Counted from the stretch's first letter, positions 26,175 to 37,684 are shown. The stretch: 64,000 bases of DNA from Telluria beijingensis (GCF_030770395.1 NZ_CP132480.1:3615802-3679801); one strand, 5' to 3'. A program made the numbers and translations. Notes: generated by a model not told the origin, from the sequence alone.

Positions 26175-27235
26175 AGCGGACCGCCTTCGAGCCAGCGCTG
26201 CACTTGCTTCACCTCCGCCTCGCGCGCAGTCTGGTCGGCCGGCGCCGGCAGGAGGATGTCCGGTGCAATACCGGCAGCGTCGATGTGCAGGTCCGGCAGT
26301 CGGGTCGAGCGCGTCGTCGCATAGAACAGGATACGGCCCGAGTCGAGCCGGTAGGGTCGCAGGTTCGAATAGTCGAGTGCGCCCATGGTCGGGCGGCCGA
26401 CGATCTTGACGCGAAAGCTGGTCCGCGCCTCGAGCACGAACTGCTCGCAACTGCTGCCGCAGGGCCGGTCGGTCAAGATCGCAACACGCTCGGGACGGCG
26501 CGCTTCCAGGTCCACCGGGACGGAACCGAAGCGCTCGCCGCCGAAGAGCATGAAGCTGCCGGCTGGCGCCATGCGCATCCGCTCGACCAGTGGGGTCATC
26601 TGCTCGAGGCAGGCGGCGGGATCGCCGGTGTAGCTGCAGACATCGCGCTGCGACTGGATATTCGCCGGCGTCACACGATACTCGACGCCCTGGCGCGGCA
26701 GATAGGCATCCAGCAGCCACGGTCGCAGCGGTGCGAACCCGGCATCCTCGCCGCCGTCGTTGTCGCGCACATCGACGATCCAGTTCTTGCGCGATGCGAG
26801 TTCGCTGCGGTGTTTGGCCAGCAGATTGGCAAGGGCGGCGCCATGTCCCTGGTTGAAGCTCGGCAGCACGAGCATTGCAGTGTCCTTGCCAAGGACGCTG
26901 AACTGCGGAGCGCGCGAATTGGCAAGTGCTTGGGATTTGCCGGGCTTGGTGCCGGCCGCAGGAATCAGTTGGAGGTGAGTTGGTCTCCAGGCTTTCAGAT
27001 AGGTTTGCAGGATGCTGTCGCAAGCGGCCACCTCAAGCGTCTGGCCGGCTGCAGTGTGCGCCGACGCCAGGGCTGCGGCGATGCTCGCGCCATGGCTGGC
27101 CAGGTGCGTGCCGGCGCCGGCATCGTTCGCTTCAATGAAGTGGGCAATCCGCGACAGGTCGGCCTGGCACTCGGCGGCGGGCGATGCAAGCGCGGCGTGG
27201 GCGTGCAATGCAAGATAGAAAATCAGGAGTTTCAC
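26156..27235 (-). CDS. S41 family peptidase-like secreted protein
   Basis: A 359-residue protein with a signal peptide (LLIFYLALHAHAALA). The domain from about residue 140 matches tail-specific protease folds: NWIVDVRDNDGGEDAGFAPLRPWL and the putative nucleophile in DRPCGSSCEQFVLEART, followed by VGRPTMGALDYSN. No PDZ domain is evident. It probably acts in the periplasm or outside the cell on an unknown substrate. It lies 3 nt downstream of the SGNH hydrolase gene, so the two are likely co-transcribed. Confidence 0.82.
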   Translation of the reverse strand: MKLLIFYLALHAHAALASPAAECQADLSRIAHFIEANDAGAGTHLASHGASIAAALASAHTAAGQTLEVAACDSILQTYLKAWRPTHLQLIPAAGTKPGKSQALANSRAPQFSVLGKDTAMLVLPSFNQGHGAALANLLAKHRSELASRKNWIVDVRDNDGGEDAGFAPLRPWLLDAYLPRQGVEYRVTPANIQSQRDVCSYTGDPAACLEQMTPLVERMRMAPAGSFMLFGGERFGSVPVDLEARRPERVAILTDRPCGSSCEQFVLEARTSFRVKIVGRPTMGALDYSNLRPYRLDSGRILFYATTRSTRLPDLHIDAAGIAPDILLPAPADQTAREAEVKQVQRWLEGGPLQAPPR

Positions 27236-27238
27236 GGT

Positions 27239-28402
27239 TCAGGAGATAAAGGCCCCGGCCCGAAACGCCAGCGTGCAGAATCGTTCGCCGATCAAGCGAT
27301 GCGCTTCTGCCCCGGGATGGAGCTCGTCGGATAGAGGATAACGCGCATAGTCCTCGGGGCCGTACAGCTCCCGGCCGTCGAGGTAGTGGAGATTCGCATC
27401 GGCCAGCGCCCGCTGCTGGACGATCTTCTGCAGCTGCTCGCGAATCACGCCGAGGGTCAGCTTGCCCTGCCGACGCTCGGCGTCGTTGCCCATCGCCCGG
27501 TATAGCAGCCTGCCCTTTTTCAGTTCCTTGCCATCGAACATGGTTGGGCCGGGTATCGTCTCGTGGATCGGGCAGAAGGTCGGCGAGATCACCAGCAAGG
27601 GCGTCGCCGGATGCCCTTCGCGGATCGTGTCGAGAAAACCATGCACGACCGGCCCGAAGGCCCGCAGCCGCATCAGGTCGGTATTGACGATATTGATCCC
27701 GAGCTTGAGGCTGATCACGTCGGCGGGCAGATCGCGGATCGTGCGCGCCGTGAACGGGTCCAGTAAAGCACTCCCCCCAAAGCCGAGATTCATCAGGTCG
27801 ACACCGGCCAGCCGCGCAGCCACCACCGGCCAGATGCCGGCCGGGTTGGTCGCATTGGAGCCCTGGCTGATGGAGCTGCCATGGTGCAGCCAGCGACGTT
27901 TGCCGCCCGCAGCCAGCGGAGAAAACGGCGCATCGGCATGCAGCGCCACCAGCTCCGTCGTCTCGTCATGCGGCAGCCAGATCTCGACGGTCTTGTCGCC
28001 CGGCGGCAGGCCGGCGAAGCGCAATGTTTGCGGCTCGCCGGGCCGCAGCTTGCCTGTACCCGACAACATATCGATGTCCATCACCTTGCCGCCGGCCGCA
28101 CTCGCCCGTTGCACCAGTTGGCCGTCGACCAGCACGTCATAGTTGCCGTCCGGGCGCGGCGCCATGTCGCCGTAGCGGCGCTTGGTCGGCAGCGCGACCA
28201 GTTCCACGACCGTGGCCGCGGTGCTGAAAGCCAGGCGCACGCCGGACGGCTGGGCCTCGGCCATCGCCAATTGCGGATCGGGATACTGCGCGCGCGCCCA
28301 GGCGGGCAGGCGGTGCGGCAGCAGGCCCGCTTCCGTGCGCTCGAGCTCGACGGCGCCATGGATCAGGTCGGGCGTGACCGGCGAGTGGAAGGCCAGCGTC
28401 AT
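27239..28402 (-). CDS. SGNH/GDSL hydrolase
   Basis: A 387-residue hydrolase. The C-terminal ~210 residues carry the four SGNH blocks: LHHGSSISQGSN (Ser), NLGFGGSALLDP (Gly), KLGINIVN (Asn) and DELHPGAEAHRL (Asp and His). The N-terminal ~170 residues form a beta-rich accessory domain (VELVALPTKRRYGD, VDGQLVQRAS) like that of secreted esterases, but there is no signal peptide. It is probably a carbohydrate or small-ester esterase. It is the upstream partner of the S41-like gene. Confidence 0.9.
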   Translation of the reverse strand: MTLAFHSPVTPDLIHGAVELERTEAGLLPHRLPAWARAQYPDPQLAMAEAQPSGVRLAFSTAATVVELVALPTKRRYGDMAPRPDGNYDVLVDGQLVQRASAAGGKVMDIDMLSGTGKLRPGEPQTLRFAGLPPGDKTVEIWLPHDETTELVALHADAPFSPLAAGGKRRWLHHGSSISQGSNATNPAGIWPVVAARLAGVDLMNLGFGGSALLDPFTARTIRDLPADVISLKLGINIVNTDLMRLRAFGPVVHGFLDTIREGHPATPLLVISPTFCPIHETIPGPTMFDGKELKKGRLLYRAMGNDAERRQGKLTLGVIREQLQKIVQQRALADANLHYLDGRELYGPEDYARYPLSDELHPGAEAHRLIGERFCTLAFRAGAFIS

Positions 28403-28492
28403 GACGATATTCCTTGAACAGATGGAGGGTTGCAGCGGCGCCCATTATAGAGAAGCGCACCGCCGCCAGCCCACCAGCCCCCACCCGCGCCC

Positions 28493-29578
28493 TCAGAAAC
28501 TGTGCCGCAAGCCCGCCATCACTCCGTTCTGCGCCATGCCCGGCGCCACCGTGCCGCCGGCGTCCAGCGCCACTGCCGATGCGCCGTCGTTGTCCATCCG
28601 GCCCACCGAGGCATAGACGGCGGTGCGCTTCGACAGCGCGTAGCTCAGGCGCGCCACGTACAGCGTCACGTCGTCGTTCGAGCGCTTCGCGTTACGCCGC
28701 GCGAACTGCGCGTCCAGCGTGAAGGCGCCGAACGGCCGGCTGGCGCCAACGTAGAACAGCAGCGATTCGCTCAAGCCAGTGGCGGCATTCGTCTCGCGAT
28801 CCATGGCGCCGGCGCCGATCTTTGTACCGCCCAGCATCAGGTAGCCATTGACCGTGGTGCGGATATCGGTATTTCCGCTGCTGGTCAATCCACCGCCCGC
28901 GCCGGTATTGCCGTTCATGCGATCGTAGCTCGCGTTCAGGCCCCAGTTTCTGCTTTCGTAACCCAGCAGCGCCGTGTACTGGCGGCAGGCCTGTGAGTTG
29001 CCCGCCACCTCCCCCGGACAGTTGGTCGCCGCCGGGCCGCCGGTGGCGACGCCGTCGCGTCCGAAGCTGTAGGTGGCGCCCACCATGACACCGTTGAAGT
29101 TGCCCAGGTAGCCGATCGCGTTGTCGCTGCGAGCGTTGGGGATATACAGGTCGATGCTGCTGATCGAGAACAGCTGCGGCCCCATCACGTCCGATTTCAT
29201 CGACGAGATGAAGGTCATGTTCACCTGGCGCCCGACGGTCAGCGTGCCCCAGCTGCCCTTCAGGCCGACGTTGGCGGCGCGGCCGAACAGGCGGCCGCCC
29301 TGGCCCGCAGCGCCGGTATCCATCGAGATGCCGTTTTCGAGCACAAAGAAGGCCTGCAGGCCGTTGCCCAGGTCTTCGGTGCCGCGAAAGCCGATCCGCG
29401 ACGGCAGCGAACCGGTCAGCGATGGCACCTTGGTGACGCCATTGCCGTCGGCATCGGCATTGGTGATGTGGGCCAGGCCGCTATCGACCAGGCCATAGAC
29501 CTGGACCGAGGTTTGGGCGCAAGCCGCGGACGCGGCAAGGCCGCACGCCAGCGCGAGCGCGCCGTGAAATGGTTGCAT
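28493..29578 (-). CDS. Gram-negative porin
   Basis: A 361-residue outer-membrane porin of the betaproteobacterial type. A signal peptide ends at ASAACAQ, then SVQVYGLVDSGLAHI. The constriction region contains RIGFRGTEDLGNGLQAFFVLE and RLFGRAANVGLKGSWGTLTVGRQ, and the C-terminus is the canonical GLRHSF ending in Phe. It is 67 nt downstream of the benzoate transporter gene on the same strand, so it may supply outer-membrane entry for aromatic acids (inference). Confidence 0.94.
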   Translation of the reverse strand: MQPFHGALALACGLAASAACAQTSVQVYGLVDSGLAHITNADADGNGVTKVPSLTGSLPSRIGFRGTEDLGNGLQAFFVLENGISMDTGAAGQGGRLFGRAANVGLKGSWGTLTVGRQVNMTFISSMKSDVMGPQLFSISSIDLYIPNARSDNAIGYLGNFNGVMVGATYSFGRDGVATGGPAATNCPGEVAGNSQACRQYTALLGYESRNWGLNASYDRMNGNTGAGGGLTSSGNTDIRTTVNGYLMLGGTKIGAGAMDRETNAATGLSESLLFYVGASRPFGAFTLDAQFARRNAKRSNDDVTLYVARLSYALSKRTAVYASVGRMDNDGASAVALDAGGTVAPGMAQNGVMAGLRHSF

Positions 29579-29645
29579 GATGTCTCCTGCTAGTTATGGG
29601 TGTGATGCGGGATGGCCCGGCGAATGCCGGGCCGGTGGCGCCGGG

Positions 29646-30989
29646 TCAAGCCGGCTCGGTGGCGCCCACGGCGGCGATCTTCGTGGTGGCCGAGTGCTCG
29701 TGCCTGATCAGCGCCACGGCGATGGTCGCGATGACCGCCGGGACCGAGATCGCCAGGAAGTTCTGCTGCAGCGGCAGCGACATCCCGACCAGGGTGCCGA
29801 TCACGATCGGCGCCAGGATCGCGCCGCTGCGGCCCACGCCCGAAGCCCAGCCGATGCCGGTCGAGCGCACCGCGCTCGGATAGAACTGGCCGGCATAGGC
29901 ATAGGTGACGATCTGGGTGCCGATGGTCGAGGCGCCGGCCAGGCCGACCACCAGGAACAGCAACGGGCCTGGCATCGGATAGCCGAGCAGCGCGATCGAC
30001 ACCGCGGCCAGCGCATACATCCCGACCAGCACGTACTTGATGTGGAAGCGGTCCGCCAGCCAGCCGCCGCCGACGGCGCCGATGACGGCGCCAAAGTTCA
30101 GCACCAGCACGAAGGTCAGCGCCGAACCCAGGCTGTAGCCGGCGCCGGCCATCAGCTTGGCCAGCCAGGAACTCAGCGCATACACCATGAACAGGCACAT
30201 GAAGAAGGCGATCCAGAACATGATGGTGCTGAAGCCGCGGCCTTCCTGGAACAGCTTGCCGATCGGCGCGCCGGTTGCGCGCTCGGTGGCCGGAATCTGG
30301 AAATCGTCGGCCGCACCCGGACGATAACCCGGCTCCATGCGCGCCAGGATGCCTTTGAGTTCATCGATCCGTCCCTGCTTGATCAGGAACGGCATCGATT
30401 CGGGCATCGACTTGAGGATGAAGGGGATCAGCAGCACCGGCACGCCGGCGGCCAGGAACACCGACTGCCAGCCGTGTTGCTCGATCAGGCCCTTGCCCAG
30501 CACGGCCGCAAGCATGCCGCCCACCGCATAGCCGCTGAACATCAGCGTCACCATCGTGGCGCGGATCTTGCGGGGTGAATATTCGGTCATCTGGGCCACC
30601 ACGTTCGGCATCACGCCGCCGATCCCGAGCCCGGCCAGGAAGCGCATCACGCCGAACATATAGGGATCGCTGGTGAACCCGGCAGCGGCTGTGAATACGC
30701 TGAACAGGAACAGGCAGATCACGATCGTCCAGCGCCGGCCGATGCGGTCGGCCAGGGTGCCGAGGAAGATCGCGCCGAACATCATCCCGAACAGCGCCGA
30801 GCTGACCATGAAGCCGGCATCCTGGGCGGTCACGCCCATCTCGCTCATGATCGAGGGGAGCGCGATGCCGGCCACGGCCAGGTCATAGCCGTCGCAGATG
30901 ATGATGACCGCGCACCACAGCAGGAGCGAGGCGTGGAACCCGTTGAACCTGGCCGTATCGGCCATCTTGTGTACGTCGATGTGTCGCAT
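29646..30989 (-). CDS. benK: MFS aromatic acid:H+ symporter (BenK/PcaK type)
   Basis: A 447-residue major facilitator with twelve helices. The aromatic acid symporter motif DGYDLAVAGIALPSIM (about residue 33), the loop GTLADRIGRRWTIV and GGWLADRFHIKYVLV match BenK/PcaK transporters. It is the last transport gene of the ben-cat operon and would import benzoate across the inner membrane. The start at 30989 gives MRHIDVHKMAD; the longer frame upstream is a shadow of benE. Confidence 0.93.
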   Translation of the reverse strand: MRHIDVHKMADTARFNGFHASLLLWCAVIIICDGYDLAVAGIALPSIMSEMGVTAQDAGFMVSSALFGMMFGAIFLGTLADRIGRRWTIVICLFLFSVFTAAAGFTSDPYMFGVMRFLAGLGIGGVMPNVVAQMTEYSPRKIRATMVTLMFSGYAVGGMLAAVLGKGLIEQHGWQSVFLAAGVPVLLIPFILKSMPESMPFLIKQGRIDELKGILARMEPGYRPGAADDFQIPATERATGAPIGKLFQEGRGFSTIMFWIAFFMCLFMVYALSSWLAKLMAGAGYSLGSALTFVLVLNFGAVIGAVGGGWLADRFHIKYVLVGMYALAAVSIALLGYPMPGPLLFLVVGLAGASTIGTQIVTYAYAGQFYPSAVRSTGIGWASGVGRSGAILAPIVIGTLVGMSLPLQQNFLAISVPAVIATIAVALIRHEHSATTKIAAVGATEPA

Positions 30990-31045
30990 GATGTGTGTCT
31001 CCTTGATTGTAATGTTGTGTCGCACATGCCTGCCTGATTTCCTGT

Positions 31046-32248
31046 CTACTTCTTGTTGTCGTGCCCCTCCTTCCGCCCGCCGTGCAGGATCCACCAGGCC
31101 AGCATGCCGATGACGACGCCCCAGAACGCCGCGCCCAGGCCCAGGAAGCGCATGCCCGAGGCGGTAGCCAGGAAAGCGATGATGGACGCCTCGCGGTGGT
31201 CGTCGGCGGCGATCACGCCGGCCAGGTTGGCCGTGATCGGCCCAAGCAGCGCCAGGCCGGCCAGCGTGGCGATCAGTTCGCGCGGGAGTGCGCCGAACAG
31301 CATCACGATCGAGCCGCCGCACAGCCCTGCGGCCAGGTAGAAGGCGCCGTTGGCCAGCCCCGCGACGTAGCGCCGGCGCGGATCCTCGTGGGCGTCGCGC
31401 CCGGTGCACATGGCGGCAGTGATCGCCGCGATGGCGATCGTGATGCCGCCGGTGAAGGCCACTGCCGCCGAGACGATGCTGTTGACGGCGATGATCGGGC
31501 GCGCCCCGGTCTGGTAGCCCGAGGTCGACAGCACCGCCATCCCCGGCAGGTATTGCCCGGTCAGCGTCACCAGCACCAGCGGCAGCGCGAGGCTGAAGGT
31601 GCTCTCCCACGACCATGCCGGCGCAATGAACTGCGGCGTGACGAATTCCAGCGCGATGCCCGACAGCCGGCTGGCGCCGCTCGCCACGGCCAGCAGCACG
31701 CCGGCCGCCAGCAACAGCAGCACGCTGTAGCGCGGCAGCACGCGCTTGAACAGCAGATAGGCGCCGATCATGCCGAAGGCGAGCAGCGGGAAGGTGCTGG
31801 TCGAAGCGAAGGCCTGCAGGCCGAACGGCAGCAGGATCCCGGCCATCATGCCGCTGGCGACGCCCTTCGGCACCCAGGCCATCACGCGCTCGAAGCTGCC
31901 CGACAGGCCGATCGCCAGCAACACCGCCGCGGCGGTCAGGTAGGCGCCCACCGCCTCGCCCAGCGACAGCGCCGGGAACAGCGTGATCAGGAGCGCCGTG
32001 CCGGGCGCGGACCAGGCGGTGATCACCGGCGCCCGCAAGGTCCAGCTCAGGACGATGCCGGATACCGCGGCGCCAATCGAGATGCCCCACACCCAGGAGG
32101 CGAACATGGCGTGGTCGACCTGGGCCGCCTGCGCCGCCTGGTAGAAGATCGCGAGCGGCCCGGCCAGCGACACGAGCACTGCCAGGAAGCCGGCCGTGAT
32201 CGCGGTGACCGACCAGTCCGATGCCAGCGAACGGGATGCCGCCGACAT
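31046..32248 (-). CDS. benE: benzoate transporter BenE
   Basis: A 400-residue membrane protein of the BenE family with about twelve helices. Conserved blocks include GFLAVLVSLAGPLAIFYQAA, ISIGAAVSGIVLSWTLRAPVITAWSAPGTALL and SGYQTGARPII. BenE is a proposed benzoate/H+ symporter, so the operon carries two inner-membrane benzoate carriers. Its start overlaps the catD stop by 1 nt (ATGA arrangement at 32246-32250), fixing the start. Confidence 0.95.
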   Translation of the reverse strand: MSAASRSLASDWSVTAITAGFLAVLVSLAGPLAIFYQAAQAAQVDHAMFASWVWGISIGAAVSGIVLSWTLRAPVITAWSAPGTALLITLFPALSLGEAVGAYLTAAAVLLAIGLSGSFERVMAWVPKGVASGMMAGILLPFGLQAFASTSTFPLLAFGMIGAYLLFKRVLPRYSVLLLLAAGVLLAVASGASRLSGIALEFVTPQFIAPAWSWESTFSLALPLVLVTLTGQYLPGMAVLSTSGYQTGARPIIAVNSIVSAAVAFTGGITIAIAAITAAMCTGRDAHEDPRRRYVAGLANGAFYLAAGLCGGSIVMLFGALPRELIATLAGLALLGPITANLAGVIAADDHREASIIAFLATASGMRFLGLGAAFWGVVIGMLAWWILHGGRKEGHDNKK

Positions 32249-33027
32249 CAGGCGTCCAGGAAGGCATGGACTGTTTCCGCGAACAGTTCCGGCGCCTCGA
32301 GGTTCGACAGGTGCGAAGCCGGCACCTCGGCCAGTGTGGACCCGGGAATCGCCTGCTGCAGGAAGCGGGCGTCGTCCGCGGTGGTGACCGGGTCGAAGGC
32401 GCCGGCGATGACCAGGGTGGGCACGGGAATGGCGGCCACCGCGGCGCGCAGGTCGGCCCCGGCCAGCGCGTCGCAGCAGGCCGCATAGCCTTCCGGGTCG
32501 GTGCGCAGGAGTACGGCCTGCATGGCCCGCACCAGCTCCGGCTGCGCGCCCACGAAAGCGGGCGTAAACCAGCGGCCCGGCGAACCGGCCGCGATCTCTT
32601 CCATGCCGCTGGCGCGCACCGCCGCGGCGCGTGCGCGCCAGCCATCGAGGCTGCCGATGCGGGCGGCGGTATTGGCCAGCACCAGCCGTTCCAGCCGCTG
32701 CGGGGCATGCACCCCGAGCCACTGGCCGATCGCGCCGCCCATCGACAGGCCCACGAAGTGGGCGCGCCCGATGCCGAGCGTGTCGAGCAGCGCCAGCACG
32801 TCGCGGCCCAGCAGTTTGAGCGTGTACGGCCCGGCCGGGCTCTTTGACGCGCCATGACCGCGGGTGTCGTAGCGTAGCACCTGGAACCGCGACGCCAGGC
32901 TGTAGGCCAGGTCGTCCCACATGCTCATGTCGGTGCCGAGGGAATTCGACAGCACCACCGTGGGACGGTCGGCGCTGCCCTGCAAGCGGTAATGCAGCAG
33001 CGTGCCGTTGACGGTCGCAATGGCCAT
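32248..33027 (-). CDS. catD: 3-oxoadipate enol-lactonase
   Basis: A 259-residue alpha/beta hydrolase. The nucleophile elbow is GLSMGG with Ser95; SNSLGTDMSMWD and RYDTRGHGASKSPAGPYTL are PcaD/CatD-family marks, and the late His lies in ASHLSNLEAPE. It opens the enol-lactone from muconolactone to 3-oxoadipate. It lies inside the ben-cat operon right after benD. The ATG at 33027 has GGGGTGA upstream; a GTG two codons earlier, overlapping the benD stop, is possible. Confidence 0.92.
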   Translation of the reverse strand: MAIATVNGTLLHYRLQGSADRPTVVLSNSLGTDMSMWDDLAYSLASRFQVLRYDTRGHGASKSPAGPYTLKLLGRDVLALLDTLGIGRAHFVGLSMGGAIGQWLGVHAPQRLERLVLANTAARIGSLDGWRARAAAVRASGMEEIAAGSPGRWFTPAFVGAQPELVRAMQAVLLRTDPEGYAACCDALAGADLRAAVAAIPVPTLVIAGAFDPVTTADDARFLQQAIPGSTLAEVPASHLSNLEAPELFAETVHAFLDA

Positions 33028-33029
33028 GC

Positions 33030-33815
33030 TCACCCCTGGTCGCCGCCACCGACCGGCAGCACGCTGCCGGTGATGTACGACGCTTCGTCGGACGCCAGGA
33101 ACAGGATCGCCCCGACCTGCTCGTCGATCGTGCCATAGCGGTGCATCGGGCTCGAGGCGAGCGTCTGGTCGACGATGCCCTGGTACCACACCTGCTCCTG
33201 TGCGCTGAGCGGCTTGGGATTGCGCGGGATCGCGCGCGGTGGCGCCTCGGTGCCGCCGGTGGCGACCGCGTTCACGCGGATGCCGTCGTGCGCGTGTTCC
33301 AGCGCCAGGCTGGCCGTCAGCGCGTTCACGCCGCCCTTGGCCGCCGAGTACGGAATCCGGTAGATCCCGCGGGTGGCGATCGACGACACATTGACGATGC
33401 TTCCCCTGCCCCGCTCGATCATGGCCGGCAGCACCGCGCGGCAGCACCACAGGGTCGGGAACAGGGAGCGGCGGATCTCGGCTTCGATCTGCTCTTCGTC
33501 ATAGGCCTCATAGGGCTTGGCCCAGATGGTGCCGCCGACGTTATTGACCAGCACATCGATCCGTCCAAAGTCGCGCAGGGCCGCCTCGACTAGGCGGCGC
33601 GCGCCGGCATAGGTCTCCAGATCGACCTTGGCCACCGTCACCTGCGCCTGCAGGTCGCGCGCCTCGGCCGCGACCTGGTCGACCAGGTCGCTGCGGTCGG
33701 CCAACACCAGCCGCGCGCCTTCGCGCGCCGCGCGCAGCGCCACGCCGCGTCCGATGCCTTGCGCGGCGCCGGTGACCACGATGACCTTGTCGCTGAAACG
33801 TTCACGGTTCGTCAT
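33030..33815 (-). CDS. benD: benzoate diol dehydrogenase (cis-1,2-dihydroxycyclohexadiene-1-carboxylate dehydrogenase)
   Basis: A 261-residue short-chain dehydrogenase. NAD-binding motif TGAAQGIGRG (15-24), NNVGG (91-95), catalytic Ser near 144 and YxxxK (Y156, K160). It oxidises and decarboxylates the benzoate cis-diol made by BenABC to catechol. TIWAKPYEAYDEEQIEAEIRRSL is characteristic of BenD/XylL. Its position between benC and catD and the operon context confirm the call. Confidence 0.95.
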   Translation of the reverse strand: MTNRERFSDKVIVVTGAAQGIGRGVALRAAREGARLVLADRSDLVDQVAAEARDLQAQVTVAKVDLETYAGARRLVEAALRDFGRIDVLVNNVGGTIWAKPYEAYDEEQIEAEIRRSLFPTLWCCRAVLPAMIERGRGSIVNVSSIATRGIYRIPYSAAKGGVNALTASLALEHAHDGIRVNAVATGGTEAPPRAIPRNPKPLSAQEQVWYQGIVDQTLASSPMHRYGTIDEQVGAILFLASDEASYITGSVLPVGGGDQG

Positions 33816-33819
33816 GGTC

Positions 33820-34866
<1,047 letters not shown>

Positions 34867-35358
34867 TCAGATGTGGTACACGTCGATGACCTGGTGGATG
34901 TAGTCGTTCTTGAGCACCACGTATTTATCGAGGATGCGCGGCTGTTCGCCGCCGAAATCGATCGTGTAGCGCGACATGCCGAAGAAGCTGAAATCGGTCT
35001 TGTAGCGGTGGCTCAGCGTGTGCCAGTTGAAACGCACCGTCACTCGCTGCCCTTCCTGCTCCAGCAGTTCGATGTTCCCGATGTTGTGGCTGGTGCGGGT
35101 GTCCGGCATGGTCGCGCTGGAGCGCTCGGTCTTGATCCGGAATACGCGGTCTTCGAGGCCGGCGCGGTTCGGGTAGAAGATCAGCGAGATCTCGCGCTGC
35201 GGATCGGTGACCAGGGTGTCGTCGTCGTCCCAGGCCGGCATCCAGAACTGCGCCTCCGGGTCGTAACAGGCAAGCCAGTCATCCCATTGTTCATCGTCCA
35301 GCAGCCGCGCTTCGCGGTATAAAAAGGCGGCGATGTCCGCCATGGCGATCGCGCTCAT
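34867..35358 (-). CDS. benB: benzoate 1,2-dioxygenase small (beta) subunit
   Basis: A 163-residue protein of the ring-hydroxylating dioxygenase beta family, NTF2-like fold. Marks are [32 protein letters not shown] and the [30 protein letters not shown] block. It is a structural partner of BenA in the alpha3-beta3 oxygenase. Its start overlaps the benA stop by 4 nt, showing tight coupling and supporting 1:1 synthesis. Confidence 0.96.
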   Translation of the reverse strand: MSAIAMADIAAFLYREARLLDDEQWDDWLACYDPEAQFWMPAWDDDDTLVTDPQREISLIFYPNRAGLEDRVFRIKTERSSATMPDTRTSHNIGNIELLEQEGQRVTVRFNWHTLSHRYKTDFSFFGMSRYTIDFGGEQPRILDKYVVLKNDYIHQVIDVYHI

Positions 35359-36725
35359 GCCGCCTCCTTCTTGCCGCCCAGGGCCTTCTGCATCACGTCC
35401 AGCCAGTAGCGGTGCTGGACCGTATACAAGCCTTCGTCTTCGGTACGCTTGCCGCTCAACACCGGCGCCAGGCCGATTTCCTTCGCCGCTGCGTCAGGCC
35501 CCTGGATCCAGTGGGTAGCGCCGCGGCACATATCGTTCCACTGCATGGCGCTGCCCGCATAGCCCTGCTGGCAGGCGCGGAACTCCTCGAGATCGTCGGG
35601 CGTCGCCATGCCGCTGACGTTGAAGAAGTCTTCGTACTGGCGGATGCGGCGGGCGCGCGCCTCGTCCGACTCTCCCTTGGGTGCGATGCAGTAGATCGTG
35701 ACCTCGGTCTTGTCGACCGAGATCGGGCGCAGCAGGCGGATCTGCGATCCGAACTGGTCCATCAGGTAGACGTTCGGGTACAGGCACAGGTTGCGCGAGC
35801 GGCCCACCATCCAGTCGGCCACCGGCTTGCCGAATTTTTCCGTGTAGTCGGCGTGGCGCGGGTAGTTGGGACGGTCTTCCGGATTGGCCCACTGGGTCCA
35901 CAGCAGCAGGTGGCCGTGCTCGAACGAGTAGAAGCCGCCGCCCTGGCGCCCCCATTTTCCCGCATCCATGGCGCGAATCTTGTCTTCGCGCTGGGCTTCC
36001 TGCTCCTTGCGGCGGTTGGTGGTGGCCGCGTAGTTCCAGTGCACGGCCGAGACATGGTACCCGTCGGCGCCGTTCTCGGCCTGCAGCTTCCAGTTGCCGG
36101 CGAAGGTATAGGTCGACGAACCGCGCAGCACTTCCAGGCCGTCTGGCGACTGGTCGACGATCATGTCGATGATCTTGCCGGCCTCGCCCAGGAATTCCTC
36201 GAGCGGCAGCACATCCGGGTTCAGGCTGCCGAACAGGAAGCCGCGGTAGCTGGCGAAGCGCGCCACCTTTTTCAGGTCGTGCGAGCCTTCCTTGTTGAAG
36301 CAGTCCGGATAGCCGGCGTCTTCCGGGTCCTTCACCTTGAGCAGCTTGCCGTTGTTGTTGAAGGTCCAGCCGTGGAACGGGCAGGTATAGGTCGCCTTGT
36401 TGCCGCGCTTGTGGCGGCACAACTGGGCGCCGCGGTGGCTGCAGGCATTGATGAAGGCATTCAGCTCGCCCTGGCGGTTGCGCGCGATGAACACCGGCTG
36501 GCGCCCCATATGGGTCGTGTAGTAGTCGTTGTTGTTCGGGATCTGGCTTTCGTGCGCCAGGTAGATCCAGTTGCCTTCGAAGATGTGCTTCATCTCGAGT
36601 TCGAACAGCTCGGGATCGGTAAAGGCGCTGCGATGAACGCGATGGTCGCCGCTGGCATGGTCTTCGACCAGCAGCGCGGCGAGGTCCGCGGCGCTGCGGT
36701 TCGGTACGGGAATGATCGGAATCAT
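35355..36725 (-). CDS. benA: benzoate 1,2-dioxygenase large (alpha) subunit
   Basis: A 456-residue catalytic subunit. Rieske centre ligands are C95, H97 (CSHRG) and C115, H118 (CPFHGW). The mononuclear iron site is in [13 protein letters not shown] with D220, H223 and H228. It adds O2 across the benzoate ring to give the cis-diol acid. A longer open frame upstream includes part of the catA region and is not used; the ATG at 36725 gives the family N-terminus. It sits 10 nt after catA. Confidence 0.97.
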   Translation of the reverse strand: MIPIIPVPNRSAADLAALLVEDHASGDHRVHRSAFTDPELFELEMKHIFEGNWIYLAHESQIPNNNDYYTTHMGRQPVFIARNRQGELNAFINACSHRGAQLCRHKRGNKATYTCPFHGWTFNNNGKLLKVKDPEDAGYPDCFNKEGSHDLKKVARFASYRGFLFGSLNPDVLPLEEFLGEAGKIIDMIVDQSPDGLEVLRGSSTYTFAGNWKLQAENGADGYHVSAVHWNYAATTNRRKEQEAQREDKIRAMDAGKWGRQGGGFYSFEHGHLLLWTQWANPEDRPNYPRHADYTEKFGKPVADWMVGRSRNLCLYPNVYLMDQFGSQIRLLRPISVDKTEVTIYCIAPKGESDEARARRIRQYEDFFNVSGMATPDDLEEFRACQQGYAGSAMQWNDMCRGATHWIQGPDAAAKEIGLAPVLSGKRTEDEGLYTVQHRYWLDVMQKALGGKKEAA

Positions 36726-36735
36726 GATGGCTTCC

Positions 36736-37656
36736 TCAGGCGGCGGCGCGCAGGCGCTCGACCTCGGCGCTCGGCGCCGCGGCGATGTCCTGGTGCAGGT
36801 GGAAATCGAAGTCGATCGAGGCATACGGCTTGTCCAGGCCCTTGTCGGCCAGCGCGGCGGCGTCGCCGACGCGCACGATCGGCGGCACCAGGCCCTCGCG
36901 GCTGGCGAAGGCGAAGTCGTCCCACAGGTATTCGTCGCCGTCGATATTGATCTGGGTGGTCAGCTTGCGCTGGCCCTCGGCGCTCACGAAGAAGTGGATG
37001 TGGGCCGGACGCTGGCCGTGGCGGCCCAGCAGGTCGAGCAGCTTCTGGGTGCTGCCGCACGGCGGACAGCCGTAACCCTTCGGCATGATGGTGCGGAACC
37101 CGTAGCGGCCATTATCGTCGGTGATGATGGTGCGGCGCAGGTTGAAGTGCGACTGGCTGGCGTCGAAGAACGAGTAGTTGCCCAGCAGGTTGGCGTGCCA
37201 CACTTCCACCTTTGCGCCCGGCAGCGGCTTGCCCTGCGCGTCGAATACCGTGCCCTGCATGAAGACCACTTCGGCCTCTTCGCTCTCGGTGCCGTCGTCC
37301 AGGCGCGCGAAGCCCGTGCTCTCGGGCGCGCCGGCCACGTACAGCGGGCCTTCGATGGTGCGCGGCGTGCCGCCTTCGAGGCCAGCGCGCGCTTCGGCTT
37401 CATCGGCGCGGATGTCCATGAAGCGTTCCAGGCCCAGGCCCGGCGTCAGCAGGCCCAGTTCATTGGCCTTGCCAGCTGCGGTCAGGTATTCGAGGCCGGT
37501 CCAGAATTCGCTCGGCTGGATGTCCAGGTCTTCCATCGCCTTGCACAGGTCGCCGACCAGGCGCAGGACGATTTCCTGCACGCGGGGGTTGGCCGGGCGG
37601 ATGGCCGAGTCGACGATCCAGCTTTTCACGAGTCGGTCGATGTCTTGGTGCGTCAT
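36736..37656 (-). CDS. catA: catechol 1,2-dioxygenase
   Basis: A 306-residue intradiol dioxygenase. The N-terminal helical dimer domain is followed by the catalytic core with [33 protein letters not shown], Tyr ligands in GNYSFFD and KGYGCPP, and the His pair in RPAHIHFFV. It cleaves catechol to cis,cis-muconate. Length matches CatA. It lies between catC and benA, so ring hydroxylation and cleavage are co-expressed. Confidence 0.97.
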   Translation of the reverse strand: MTHQDIDRLVKSWIVDSAIRPANPRVQEIVLRLVGDLCKAMEDLDIQPSEFWTGLEYLTAAGKANELGLLTPGLGLERFMDIRADEAEARAGLEGGTPRTIEGPLYVAGAPESTGFARLDDGTESEEAEVVFMQGTVFDAQGKPLPGAKVEVWHANLLGNYSFFDASQSHFNLRRTIITDDNGRYGFRTIMPKGYGCPPCGSTQKLLDLLGRHGQRPAHIHFFVSAEGQRKLTTQINIDGDEYLWDDFAFASREGLVPPIVRVGDAAALADKGLDKPYASIDFDFHLHQDIAAAPSAEVERLRAAA

Positions 37657-37684
37657 GCTTGTCTCCTTGTGGTATGGGTGGCGC